Assembly (NCBI RefSeq): GCF_001244545.1
Contig: NZ_LN852692.1
Span: 62,001-126,000 of the forward strand
Direction of reading: 5' to 3'
DNA length: 64,000 bases
From: Candidatus Stoquefichus sp. SB1
GTDB taxonomy: Bacteria > Bacillota_I > Bacilli_A > Erysipelotrichales > Coprobacillaceae
Positions 26,955 to 34,591 of this stretch are shown one piece after another. Below the pieces are notes generated by a model that saw nothing but the letters and a program-made list of their open reading frames with translations, was not told the origin of the DNA and did no database searches. The position numbers and the translations under genes are program-made. Numbering within the stretch: position 1 is the stretch's first letter; each line of letters begins with the position of its first letter.

Positions 26955-27972
26955 ATTAGTGATTGGATATATTGGTAATGGGAAAAGTGCAAATCGCTAT
27001 CATTTACCATTTGTTATGCAAAGAAAAGATAAGTTTATTGTGAAGACTATTTTTGATATTCAGGTTAGACATGATGTGTGGGATGAGATTGAAGGCGTTC
27101 ACTACACTGAAAATGTTGATGATATTTTAAATGATCCTGAAATTGATATGGTTGTTATTTGTACGACACATCATTTACATTATGAGTATGCTAAAAAGGT
27201 ATTAAATGCTCATAAACATTGTTTAGTAGAGAAACCATTTATGGAAACAAGTGAACAGGCAAAAGAAATCTTTGCTTTAGCTGATCAATTTGGCTTATAT
27301 TGTTCCGCATATCAAAATAGAAGATATGATAGTGATTTCTTGACTGTTCAAAAAGTGATTGAATCTGGGAAACTAGGAGATCTATTAGAAATAGAAATGC
27401 ATTATGATTATTATCGTCCTGAAGTCCCTGAAAGTATTGATTATTTTGATCCCGCATTTTCATATTTATATGGACATGGCTGTCATACATTAGATCAAGT
27501 CATTAGTTATTTTGGAAAACCAGATGATGTTCATTATGATGTTCGTCAATTATTAGGAACAGGAAGAATGAATGATTATTTTGATATTGATATGTATTAT
27601 GGAACATTAAAAATATCAGTGAAATCAAGTTATTTTAGAGTGAAAGAACGTCCAAGCTTTGTTGTTTATGGAAAGAAAGGGATGTTTGTCAAACAAACTA
27701 AAGATAGACAAGAAGAACATTTAAAGCTTTTCCATATGCCAACAAATGATGATTTTGGCTTAGATACACCTGATCATTTTGGTGTCTTAACATATTATGA
27801 TGAACAAAATGTCTATCATGAAGAAAAGATTCCAACGATCAAAGGTGATTATGCAAGAGTCTATGATGGGATTTATGACTGTATTGTTCATGGAAAAGAA
27901 CAAGTCATTAAACATGAACAAACTTTATTACAAATAGAAATGTTAGAAACAGGCGTAGGAGGATTAAAATAA
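26941..27972 (+). CDS. Gfo/Idh/MocA-family oxidoreductase, second
   Basis: A 343-residue member of the YhhX/YdgJ-like branch (IGYIGNGKSANRYHLPF, CLVEKPFMET as the EKP motif, YDSDFLTVQKVIESGKLGDL). ATG 26941 is preferred, though AAGGAG is 12 bases away and TTG 26935 would be better spaced, so the exact start is open by two codons. It is distinct in sequence from the preceding gene, so the two may catalyse successive or coupled redox steps on one substrate. The EIIC starts one base after its stop. Confidence 0.9.
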   Translation: MIDHKLVIGYIGNGKSANRYHLPFVMQRKDKFIVKTIFDIQVRHDVWDEIEGVHYTENVDDILNDPEIDMVVICTTHHLHYEYAKKVLNAHKHCLVEKPFMETSEQAKEIFALADQFGLYCSAYQNRRYDSDFLTVQKVIESGKLGDLLEIEMHYDYYRPEVPESIDYFDPAFSYLYGHGCHTLDQVISYFGKPDDVHYDVRQLLGTGRMNDYFDIDMYYGTLKISVKSSYFRVKERPSFVVYGKKGMFVKQTKDRQEEHLKLFHMPTNDDFGLDTPDHFGVLTYYDEQNVYHEEKIPTIKGDYARVYDGIYDCIVHGKEQVIKHEQTLLQIEMLETGVGGLK

Positions 27973-27973
27973 G

Positions 27974-29287
27974 ATGGAAAAGATGCAGAATCTTTTAAGC
28001 CGAATTGGTGAATGGAGTTCAAGAAATCGATATTTAGTTGCGATAAAAAATGCTTTTGAAATATATATGCCATTAATTATTATTGGTGCAATTGCAGTCT
28101 TATGGACAAATGTTATTGTCAATGATCAGACAGGATTGGGTGCAATTTGGCAACCAATCATGAATTTATCATTCTTAAATCCAGCTTTTAATGCGATTAA
28201 CTTTTGTACAATGGGGATTATTGCATTAGGAATTACTTTTCTGGTTGGAAATGAACTTTCAAAGAGTTATCAATTAAGTTCTTCTTTTTGTGGATTTTTA
28301 GCTGTTGTTGCATGGGTTTCAATGTTAAACACATCAACAAGTATGATTAATTTACAAAATGAAACAATTACCATTTCAGGATTATTTTCAAGTGTATTAG
28401 GGACAGATGGTCTGTTTACTGGAATGGTTGTTGCAATATTGACAATAGAATTGTTTAGACTCTTTTATAAGGTTGATTGGTTAAAAATCAAATTACCTGA
28501 ACAAGTTCCAGAAGGGGTATCTCGTTCTTTTGAATATTTATTACCAGCTTTTATAGTTTTGATTATAACATCTTTATTAAGTTTATTGATTCAAAAGACA
28601 ACAGGTGTTTATATCAATGAATTAATCTTTAACTTAATTCAAAAACCATTAACATATGTTGGTGGATCATTACCAGGTATTTTATGTTTAACTTTAATCA
28701 GTGGTCTGTTTTGGACTGTTGGATTACATGGTGATAATATGATTGCTGGTGTGATTCAACCTATTACGTTAACACTTATGTTAGAAAATACAAATGCTGT
28801 TGAAGCAGGAAAAGCAGCAACAAATATTGTCAACTGGTCATTTTATCGAACTTTTTTAGCAACCGGTGGAACAGGTATGATTATCGGATTAACATTAGCT
28901 ATCTTCCTTGTTTCTAAAAGAGCAGATAATCGTGCGATTGCAAAAGTTGCGATTATTCCAAACTTATTTAATATTGGTGAAATTAATATGTTTGGTGTTC
29001 CCGTTGTCTTAAATCCATTTTTAATTATTCCATTTATTTTATCACCACTCGTTGCAATGACATTTGGATATTTTATGACATATTTTGGATTGTGTCCTGT
29101 TATGTATGTTACAATGCCATGGACAATGCCACCATTTTTAATGGGATTCTTAGCTGCTGGGGGAAGTCTTATGGCAGGTATTACACAACTTCTAGCCATT
29201 GTATTATCAGTATTGATCTATATTCCATTTGTGAAGATGTATGAAAAAAATCAGAATAAAATGGATCAAGAAGTCCTTAATTCATAA
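27974..29287 (+). CDS. PTS EIIC, lactose/cellobiose family
   Basis: A complete 437-residue membrane EIIC: N-terminal RNRYLVAIKNAFEIYMPLIIIGAIAVL, about 10 hydrophobic segments, and the conserved HGDNMIAGVIQPI and NIGEINMFGVPVVLNPF substrate-site regions. EIIB is not adjacent on the same transcript, but an EIIB-like protein is encoded 135 bp downstream after promoter F. No EIIA of this family is in the window. It is linked tightly to two Gfo/Idh oxidoreductases, so the imported compound may be processed by a redox route. Confidence 0.92.
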   Translation: MEKMQNLLSRIGEWSSRNRYLVAIKNAFEIYMPLIIIGAIAVLWTNVIVNDQTGLGAIWQPIMNLSFLNPAFNAINFCTMGIIALGITFLVGNELSKSYQLSSSFCGFLAVVAWVSMLNTSTSMINLQNETITISGLFSSVLGTDGLFTGMVVAILTIELFRLFYKVDWLKIKLPEQVPEGVSRSFEYLLPAFIVLIITSLLSLLIQKTTGVYINELIFNLIQKPLTYVGGSLPGILCLTLISGLFWTVGLHGDNMIAGVIQPITLTLMLENTNAVEAGKAATNIVNWSFYRTFLATGGTGMIIGLTLAIFLVSKRADNRAIAKVAIIPNLFNIGEINMFGVPVVLNPFLIIPFILSPLVAMTFGYFMTYFGLCPVMYVTMPWTMPPFLMGFLAAGGSLMAGITQLLAIVLSVLIYIPFVKMYEKNQNKMDQEVLNS

Positions 29288-29290
29288 CAA

Positions 29291-29394
29291 TTGTAAAAAT
29301 CATTTACAATGATAAAGGATGAATTTTAGAAAATTGTAAACATAATTTCAATTGTGTTTAGCTGTCTTGAAAGAAATCAATTGATAGTTATAAT
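29291..29394 (+). promoter_or_regulatory. Tandem operators and promoter, copy F
   Basis: Site 1 at 29291 (TTGTAAAA-ATC-ATTTACAA) and site 2 at 29334 (TTGTAAAC-ATA-ATTTCAAT) start 43 bp apart. The -35 TTGAAA (29367) starts 33 bp after site 2, then 16 bp and a perfect -10 TATAAT (29389). This is the clearest promoter of the set and shows the operators lie upstream of, not over, the -35. Confidence 0.88.
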
Positions 29395-29421
29395 GAGAAT
29401 TGTCTAAAGGAGGAATTGACT

Positions 29422-30045
29422 ATGAATGAAGTTTATCAAAGTTTATTAACACCTATTATTTATCAATGGGCAGCCACTCATGGAAATGCTAAAAAAGGAA
29501 GAAGTTCTTGTTCTCTTTGTTTTTGCAATGATCATTATCATGCATCAATTGATTTTCATAAAGACAATATTATTGAATTAAGAATTATTGATAAAGAGAC
29601 ACAAGAGAGTTTATTCTATTTGCATTTTCAAATGAAAGATATGAAAATGGCAACAGAGAATATCAATGCATTTTTTAGTTTTTTACAGGATAATCATACA
29701 AATGAATCCAATGTTTTATCAAATGTAGCAACGATGAAAGATGACTTAAGAATTCTGCTCAGTTGTACATCTGGTATAACAACATCATATTTTGCTTACT
29801 TGTTAGAAAATGCAATCAACAAATGTAACCACAACGTGATTGTAGATGCAGTAAGTTATACTGATTTAGATAATGTTCAAAGTCGTTATGATTTTATATT
29901 CTTAGCACCACAGATTTCTTATCAATATGCACAAATGAGAGAAAAATATGGAAATAAAGTCTTTATGATTGATTCATATGATTTTGCTACTGGAAATGTG
30001 GAACATGTTATTCAAGAATTAATTGAGGAGGAGAATGAAAGATGA
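29422..30045 (+). CDS. PTS EIIB-like protein with an extra N-terminal domain
   Basis: A 207-residue protein. The last 95 or so residues (from ILLSCTSGITTSYFAYLL) fit an EIIB of the lactose/cellobiose family: the phospho-Cys is followed by a TS-rich loop, then LAPQISYQYAQMREKYGNKV and a C-terminal helix. The first 105 residues, with CSLCFC and several histidines (YHASIDFHKDN), are not part of any EIIB I know and could be a metal-binding or partner-docking domain. The start is ATG 29422 after AGGAGG. It overlaps the SemiSWEET gene by ATGA and probably serves the EIIC at 27974. Confidence 0.75.
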   Translation: MNEVYQSLLTPIIYQWAATHGNAKKGRSSCSLCFCNDHYHASIDFHKDNIIELRIIDKETQESLFYLHFQMKDMKMATENINAFFSFLQDNHTNESNVLSNVATMKDDLRILLSCTSGITTSYFAYLLENAINKCNHNVIVDAVSYTDLDNVQSRYDFIFLAPQISYQYAQMREKYGNKVFMIDSYDFATGNVEHVIQELIEEENER

Positions 30046-30281
30046 TAGGAACAATTGCAGCCGTTTTAACAACATTATCATTTGTGCCACAGGCATATCA
30101 AGTGATAAAAACAAAAGATACATCAGGAATTTCACTAGGAATGTATATAGCTTTTGTAGTAGGGGTATTTTTATGGATTATTCATGGCTGGAATATTCAG
30201 GATTATAACTTAATAGGAGCCAATGCCATTACATTTATCTTTGCTTCAATTATTTTAACTTATAAAATAAAGTATAAATAA
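30042..30281 (+). CDS. SemiSWEET-family sugar transporter
   Basis: A 79-residue PQ-loop protein differing from the 20419 copy at only a few residues (for example LSFVPQ for LSFLPQ and IAFVVG for TMFVIG). It overlaps the EIIB gene by four bases and is read from promoter F. Physical coupling of an EIIB and a SemiSWEET suggests the facilitator handles sugar released by, or alternative to, the PTS route. A phosphatase gene follows, so export of dephosphorylated sugar is a testable idea. Confidence 0.9.
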   Translation: MIGTIAAVLTTLSFVPQAYQVIKTKDTSGISLGMYIAFVVGVFLWIIHGWNIQDYNLIGANAITFIFASIILTYKIKYK

Positions 30282-30322
30282 TGAAAAATTTATGTAAAGA
30301 TGAATTTCGAGGAGAATCAGTT

Positions 30323-31111
30323 ATGAATTTAAAAAAGATTATCTTCTTTGATATTGATGGGACAATCTATTCGCCATCTTCAAAAATGGTTTCAAAACAT
30401 GTTAGGGATGCTATTCAAAAAACAATGCAGTTAGGACATCTTTGTTTTATCTCATCTGGTCGTCCGTATTCTTACCTTGATTCTACTATAAAAGAGATTG
30501 GCTTTGATGGCTATATCCTTGCAAGTGGGGCACATATTCAATATCAGAATAAAGATATTCAAATCAACGCTATTGAATCTGACATTGTTAATGAACTTTT
30601 GTTGCTACTTAAAAATAATCAAATAGAGTATGTTGTCCATACACCTTTTGCAAGTTATATGCATGAAACTTTTACTGCTCAATCAAATTTCTATAAAACA
30701 AATCAGGAATATCTTATGATCAGCAATGATATGATAGAAAAAGAGATTATGGATAAGGTTGTAAAACTTGAAGTTCATTATGATACAGCACAACATTTCC
30801 ATTTATTAAAATCTTATTGTCAAATATTATCTTATGAAGTTTATCATGAAATAGATAGCATTGATTTCTTTAAAAAAGGACATTCAAAAGCCTCTGCAAT
30901 TAAGAATCTTTTGAATGTTGTTGATGGACCTATAGAAAATACTTATTGTTTTGGCGATGGAGAAAATGATATAGAAATGTTTGATATCATTTCTTATCCT
31001 ATTGCTATGGAAAATGCTATAGAAGAATTAAAAAAGAAAGCCAAAGAGATATGTAAGAGTGTTGATGAAGATGGGGTTGCCTATAAACTACAAGAATTAT
31101 TTCAAATATGA
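30323..31111 (+). CDS. HAD-superfamily (Cof-type, IIB) phosphatase
   Basis: A 262-residue Cof-like hydrolase: motif I FFDIDGTIYS (nucleophile and acid Asp), motif II ISSGRP, a IIB cap, motif III Lys near FKKGHSKA, and motif IV FGDGENDIEMF. Likely a sugar-phosphate phosphatase. Start ATG 30323 after GAGGAG; an ATG at 30281 is in frame but overlaps the SemiSWEET stop without a site. Last gene of the promoter F transcript (EIIB, SemiSWEET, phosphatase). Confidence 0.9.
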   Translation: MNLKKIIFFDIDGTIYSPSSKMVSKHVRDAIQKTMQLGHLCFISSGRPYSYLDSTIKEIGFDGYILASGAHIQYQNKDIQINAIESDIVNELLLLLKNNQIEYVVHTPFASYMHETFTAQSNFYKTNQEYLMISNDMIEKEIMDKVVKLEVHYDTAQHFHLLKSYCQILSYEVYHEIDSIDFFKKGHSKASAIKNLLNVVDGPIENTYCFGDGENDIEMFDIISYPIAMENAIEELKKKAKEICKSVDEDGVAYKLQELFQI

Positions 31112-31150
31112 TTTTCAGGTATATTGATTGTTGAATTACAAAATATAAAT

Positions 31151-31190
31151 AATCTACGAAGTTTATATGAGACTTTTCGTAGATTTTTTT
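31151..31190 (+). terminator. Terminator after the HAD gene
   Basis: AATCTACGAA (31151-31160) pairs perfectly with TTCGTAGATT (31176-31185), followed by TTTTT. Confidence 0.88.
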
Positions 31191-31198
31191 ATTTCCTA

Positions 31199-31303
31199 GT
31201 AAAAATTTCATTTACAAAAAAATAAACAAAATACTATAAATTTGCGAACAGTATTTGAAATTGGGTTTATCATATTTTCTTTTTGATATAAAGAAGATAA
31301 ACT
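31199..31303 (+). promoter_or_regulatory. Tandem operators and promoter, copy H
   Basis: Site 1 at 31199 (GTAAAAAT-TTC-ATTTACAA) and site 2 at 31242 (TTGCGAAC-AGT-ATTTGAAA) start 43 bp apart. The -35 TTTTCT (31275) starts 33 bp after site 2, and -10 TAAACT (31298) follows a 17-bp spacer. Both promoter boxes are weak, as expected for an activated promoter. The transcript would have a leader of about 225 nt. Confidence 0.75.
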
Positions 31304-31368
31304 TGAGATGAAATAATAAAAGCAGATTATTTCAAAAAAGATATCTCAATATAAGAGCATGTCATAGG

Positions 31369-31481
31369 AAGAGAAATATGAAATGATGCATAGTGTTTAT
31401 TATTGCTTTTCTTTTGAAATAAGTTCATAAACATGTTTTCTCCCAAAAAATATCTTAAAATGAATATTTCATATTTCTCTT
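31369..31481. repeat. 16-bp perfect inverted repeat in the AKR leader
   Basis: AAGAGAAATATGAAAT (31369-31384) is the exact reverse complement of 31466-31481, with 81 bp between. A nested TGTTTAT/ATAAACA pair lies inside. As RNA this could fold into a long stem in the 5' leader of the AKR gene. As DNA it could be a small invertible element, but I see no good promoter within. Confidence 0.55.
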
Positions 31482-31535
31482 ATTCCATTCTTTTCTTATT
31501 GAGAATAAAACGAAAATAGACAAAGGAGTCATATT

Positions 31536-32351
31536 ATGGAAATGCGAACAAAAGTGAAATTAAATAATTCAAATCAAATGCCAATTCTTGCATTAGGTGT
31601 ATGGCAAAGTGGAAAACAAACAAAACAAGCTGTCCTTAGTGCTTTAAAGGCTGGATATCGTCATATTGATACAGCAGCAGCTTATGGCAATGAAGAAGCT
31701 GTTGGTGAAGCGATTAAAGAAAGTGGCATCGCCAGAGAGGAATTGTTTATTACAACAAAATTATGGAATGATGATGTACGTCTTGGTAAGACAAGAGAAG
31801 CATTGATGACAAGTTTAAACAAATTAGGTTTGGATTATGTCGATTTATATTTAATTCATTGGCCTGTAAATGGATATGTTGATGCTTACTTAGAAATGGA
31901 AAATCTAATGAAAGAGGGATATATTCGAAATATTGGTGTCTCTAACTTTAAGAAACATCATTTAGAAGACTTATTATCACAAGTTCATATTATCCCAGCA
32001 GTTGATCAAATGGAATTCAATCCACAAATGCAAGATCAAGAATTATATCAATTTTGTAAAGAAAACAGAATCATTTTAGAAGCCTGGTCACCATTAGGAA
32101 GTGGAGCTTGTCTACAAATTCCTGCGATTCAAATTATTGCTGAAAGATATCAGAAAACACCAGCGCAAATTATTTTAAGATGGTTATTACAAAAAGGAAT
32201 TGTTATTCTTCCTAAATCAGTCCATGAAGAGAGAATTATTGAAAATGCAAATCTTTTTGATTTTCAATTACAAGATGAAGATATATGCTTAATGGATGCT
32301 TTAAATCAAAATTTAAGAACTGGACCAGATCCTGATCATTTTGATTTTTAG
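31536..32351 (+). CDS. Aldo/keto reductase (2,5-diketo-D-gluconate reductase type)
   Basis: A 271-residue AKR5-like enzyme: GYRHIDTAAAYGNEEAVG (catalytic Asp and Tyr), ITTKLWND (Lys), LIHWPVN (His), and the C-terminal cofactor site LPKSVHEERIIEN. Likely NADPH-dependent reduction of a sugar-derived or small carbonyl. It follows promoter H after a long structured leader, and is followed by an MFS gene 8 bp later. AAAGGAG precedes the ATG. Confidence 0.92.
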   Translation: MEMRTKVKLNNSNQMPILALGVWQSGKQTKQAVLSALKAGYRHIDTAAAYGNEEAVGEAIKESGIAREELFITTKLWNDDVRLGKTREALMTSLNKLGLDYVDLYLIHWPVNGYVDAYLEMENLMKEGYIRNIGVSNFKKHHLEDLLSQVHIIPAVDQMEFNPQMQDQELYQFCKENRIILEAWSPLGSGACLQIPAIQIIAERYQKTPAQIILRWLLQKGIVILPKSVHEERIIENANLFDFQLQDEDICLMDALNQNLRTGPDPDHFDF

Positions 32352-32359
32352 AGGGTCCT

Positions 32360-33517
32360 ATGATGAAATTTAAAGACAGTTATTTGGCTTATTTGTTGAT
32401 GTATTTATGTTATTTTTTATCATTAGCTTTATTTTCTGGACTTATTTCTATTTATTTGATGGATAAAGGATATATGGCATCACAAGTGAGTTTTGTTGTT
32501 TCATGTTCGTTTGTATTATCAATGGTTTTTCAGCCATTCATCGGTTATCTCAATGATCATTTTGCAGTCAAAAAAGTCAATGGCTTTTGTTTGTTTCTTT
32601 CGGCAATCCTGGGGATAAGTTTTATATGGATGACAAACATTTATCTGATTGCTTTGGTTTATAGTTTAGCCCTGGCTTTATTTAATGGAACCAATCCTGT
32701 CATTGAAAGAATGGCTACTTTTTCACGATTTACATATGGACATATTAGAATTTGGGGAACCATTGGATATGCTTTAGGATCACAAATAGGTGGTTTGATT
32801 TATCAGTATATATCACCTGAAAGTATGTATGTTTGTTTTTCGATTTCTTTACTTCTTTGTATTTTAGGAATATATGGTACAAGTGATATCAAAAGAAGTG
32901 AGAATACTCAATCACAACATAAAGGTTCATTGAAAGATGTTTTCCTTAATCAGCAATTGATTATGTATTTACTTGTTGCATCATTATTTTATGGAATAAC
33001 AAATATCAATTCGACCTATTTACCAGCAATGTTTCAAAATGAAGGCATTGCGGTTGACAATGTTTCTACAATTATTTTCTTCATCACTTTATCTGAACTT
33101 CCAATCATATTTTTTTCACATAAATATATGGATCAACTGACAAATAAACAACTGATACTGGGTGTTATGAGTTTATTAATGATTCAATTTTTTACCTATA
33201 GTTTTGTTCATATTCAGACCATCCAGATTATCGTTGCAATATTGACCAAGGCTGTAGCAACAATGACATTTATTATGTTAAATATGAAAATTGTTGCATC
33301 ACTTGTTGATGAAACACATCAAATGACAGCTTTAGCAATTGTTTCTACATTTAAGAATCTTGCTTCTATTTTGTTTCAAAGTGTAGGTGGATTTATTCTT
33401 GATTGTAGCAGTTATCAAACATTATTTACATTTTTATTAATAAGTTCAATTGTTACATTTTTGATTTGTTGTTTGATGAAATTACCTAAAGGAAGTGAAA
33501 AACGTTTGTTCCATTAA
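32360..33517 (+). CDS. MFS transporter (LacY-type), paralogue of 11855
   Basis: A 385-residue 12-segment MFS protein matching the 11855-13075 product through nearly its whole length (shared YLAYLLMYLCYFLSLALFS-like start, NGTNPVIERMAT, YGHIRIWGTIGYALGSQ). It lacks the N-terminal extension of about 20 residues. Like its paralogue, it is followed by a bidirectional terminator and a convergent RpiR gene. It probably moves the substrate or product of the adjacent AKR. Confidence 0.87.
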   Translation: MMKFKDSYLAYLLMYLCYFLSLALFSGLISIYLMDKGYMASQVSFVVSCSFVLSMVFQPFIGYLNDHFAVKKVNGFCLFLSAILGISFIWMTNIYLIALVYSLALALFNGTNPVIERMATFSRFTYGHIRIWGTIGYALGSQIGGLIYQYISPESMYVCFSISLLLCILGIYGTSDIKRSENTQSQHKGSLKDVFLNQQLIMYLLVASLFYGITNINSTYLPAMFQNEGIAVDNVSTIIFFITLSELPIIFFSHKYMDQLTNKQLILGVMSLLMIQFFTYSFVHIQTIQIIVAILTKAVATMTFIMLNMKIVASLVDETHQMTALAIVSTFKNLASILFQSVGGFILDCSSYQTLFTFLLISSIVTFLICCLMKLPKGSEKRLFH

Positions 33518-33518
33518 A

Positions 33519-33543
33519 AAATCCGAGTTATCTCGGATTTTCA
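33519..33543. terminator. Bidirectional terminator between the MFS and rpiR genes
   Basis: AAATCCGAG pairs with CTCGGATTT (4-nt loop), flanked by A and T runs. The RpiR stop codon lies in it. Confidence 0.87.
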
Positions 33544-34424
33544 TTTTCATCTTCTTTAATGATATTCAGTGTTGAAAAACGACCATTTTCAATCATTCTA
33601 GAACTTTCTATTTTTAAATTTAAATTGTAATCATAGTTAAGCGCAAAAACACATGAGTAAATAACATTTAATAAATAGACAATGGCTGTATCAGTTGAAT
33701 ATGTAGAAATTTTTGAATACAGTTTTTCTCTTGTACATATCTTTAAGACACAATCTGATAAGCGTGCAGTTGTATTATCACCGATATTTGTAATGGCTAT
33801 GATGGGAACTGAATTGGCTTTTAAAGCGCGAATACAACGATTTAAAATATCTGTTTCACCAGAATAAGAAACAATTAAAGCACAAGATGTTGGTTCACTT
33901 AAACAAGCATTAAAAACAATTTCACTTTGTAATGCATGAATTTCAACTCTTTTTTTGATTCTTGACATTTGATGCTTGAATTCTTGAGTAATCAGTAAAT
34001 TATTACTTACTGCAAATAAATGAATACAATCAGATTTGCGAATGATTTGAATCGCTTTTTGTAGATCATCATGAGTAATAAGCGAAAGAGTATTATCAAT
34101 TGATTCTTTTTCTAAGACAGCAATTTTTTGAGCTATATTCATAATTGTTTCATTACGCTTGAATGGTATATTGGCATCTACATCTGAGACTTGTGATTCT
34201 AAATATTCTGTTTCTTTTAAATAGGCTTGCTTCAATTCATTCCAACCATCAAAATTCATTTTATGAGCAATTCTGATGAGGGTTGATGGAGACGTATAGG
34301 TTGCTTCTGCGATCGCTTTAGCAGTCATATTAGCAATCTCTAATTTCTTTTCAAGAATATAATCAATAATAATACGTTCACTATTAGAAAAATCGCAGCG
34401 TTCTAAACGTTCAGTAATGAGCAT
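33528..34424 (-). CDS. RpiR-family transcriptional regulator (HTH + SIS), paralogue 2
   Basis: A 298-residue RpiR protein: HTH_6 (about 1-77, with TYTSPSTLIRIAHKMNFDGWNELK) and SIS domain (about 115-250, with IVSYSGETDILNRCIRAL). It is close to the 13542-14432 regulator over its length. It diverges from the ADH-like gene at 34592 across tandem-operator promoter G, mirroring the arrangement at promoter C. AGGAGG lies ten bases before its ATG. It probably binds the tandem operators. Confidence 0.9.
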   Translation of the reverse strand: MLITERLERCDFSNSERIIIDYILEKKLEIANMTAKAIAEATYTSPSTLIRIAHKMNFDGWNELKQAYLKETEYLESQVSDVDANIPFKRNETIMNIAQKIAVLEKESIDNTLSLITHDDLQKAIQIIRKSDCIHLFAVSNNLLITQEFKHQMSRIKKRVEIHALQSEIVFNACLSEPTSCALIVSYSGETDILNRCIRALKANSVPIIAITNIGDNTTARLSDCVLKICTREKLYSKISTYSTDTAIVYLLNVIYSCVFALNYDYNLNLKIESSRMIENGRFSTLNIIKEDENENPR

Positions 34425-34464
34425 CTCATATGCACCTCCTATTGCCTATTATATCATATGCCAA

Positions 34465-34569
34465 ATGTAAATAACATTTGAAAAATGAATATTGAAAATG
34501 AAAAAAATTGTAAACGATATTTCAAATGGACTTATGAGTATTGTTGTTCTTTATTCATGGATATATATT
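34465..34569 (+). promoter_or_regulatory. Tandem operators and promoter, copy G
   Basis: Site 1 at 34465 (ATGTAAAT-AAC-ATTTGAAA) and site 2 at 34508 (TTGTAAAC-GAT-ATTTCAAA) start 43 bp apart. The -35 TTGTTG (34541) starts 33 bp after site 2, and -10 TATATT (34564) follows a 17-bp spacer. Site 1 also lies about 40 bp upstream of the divergent RpiR start. Confidence 0.85.
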
Positions 34570-34591
34570 GGATATATAAGGAGGAATCACT

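Noticed and set aside
28843-29199. A 118-codon minus-strand open frame inside the EIIC gene
   Set aside because: Antisense shadow of conserved EIIC coding sequence, with no ribosome binding site.
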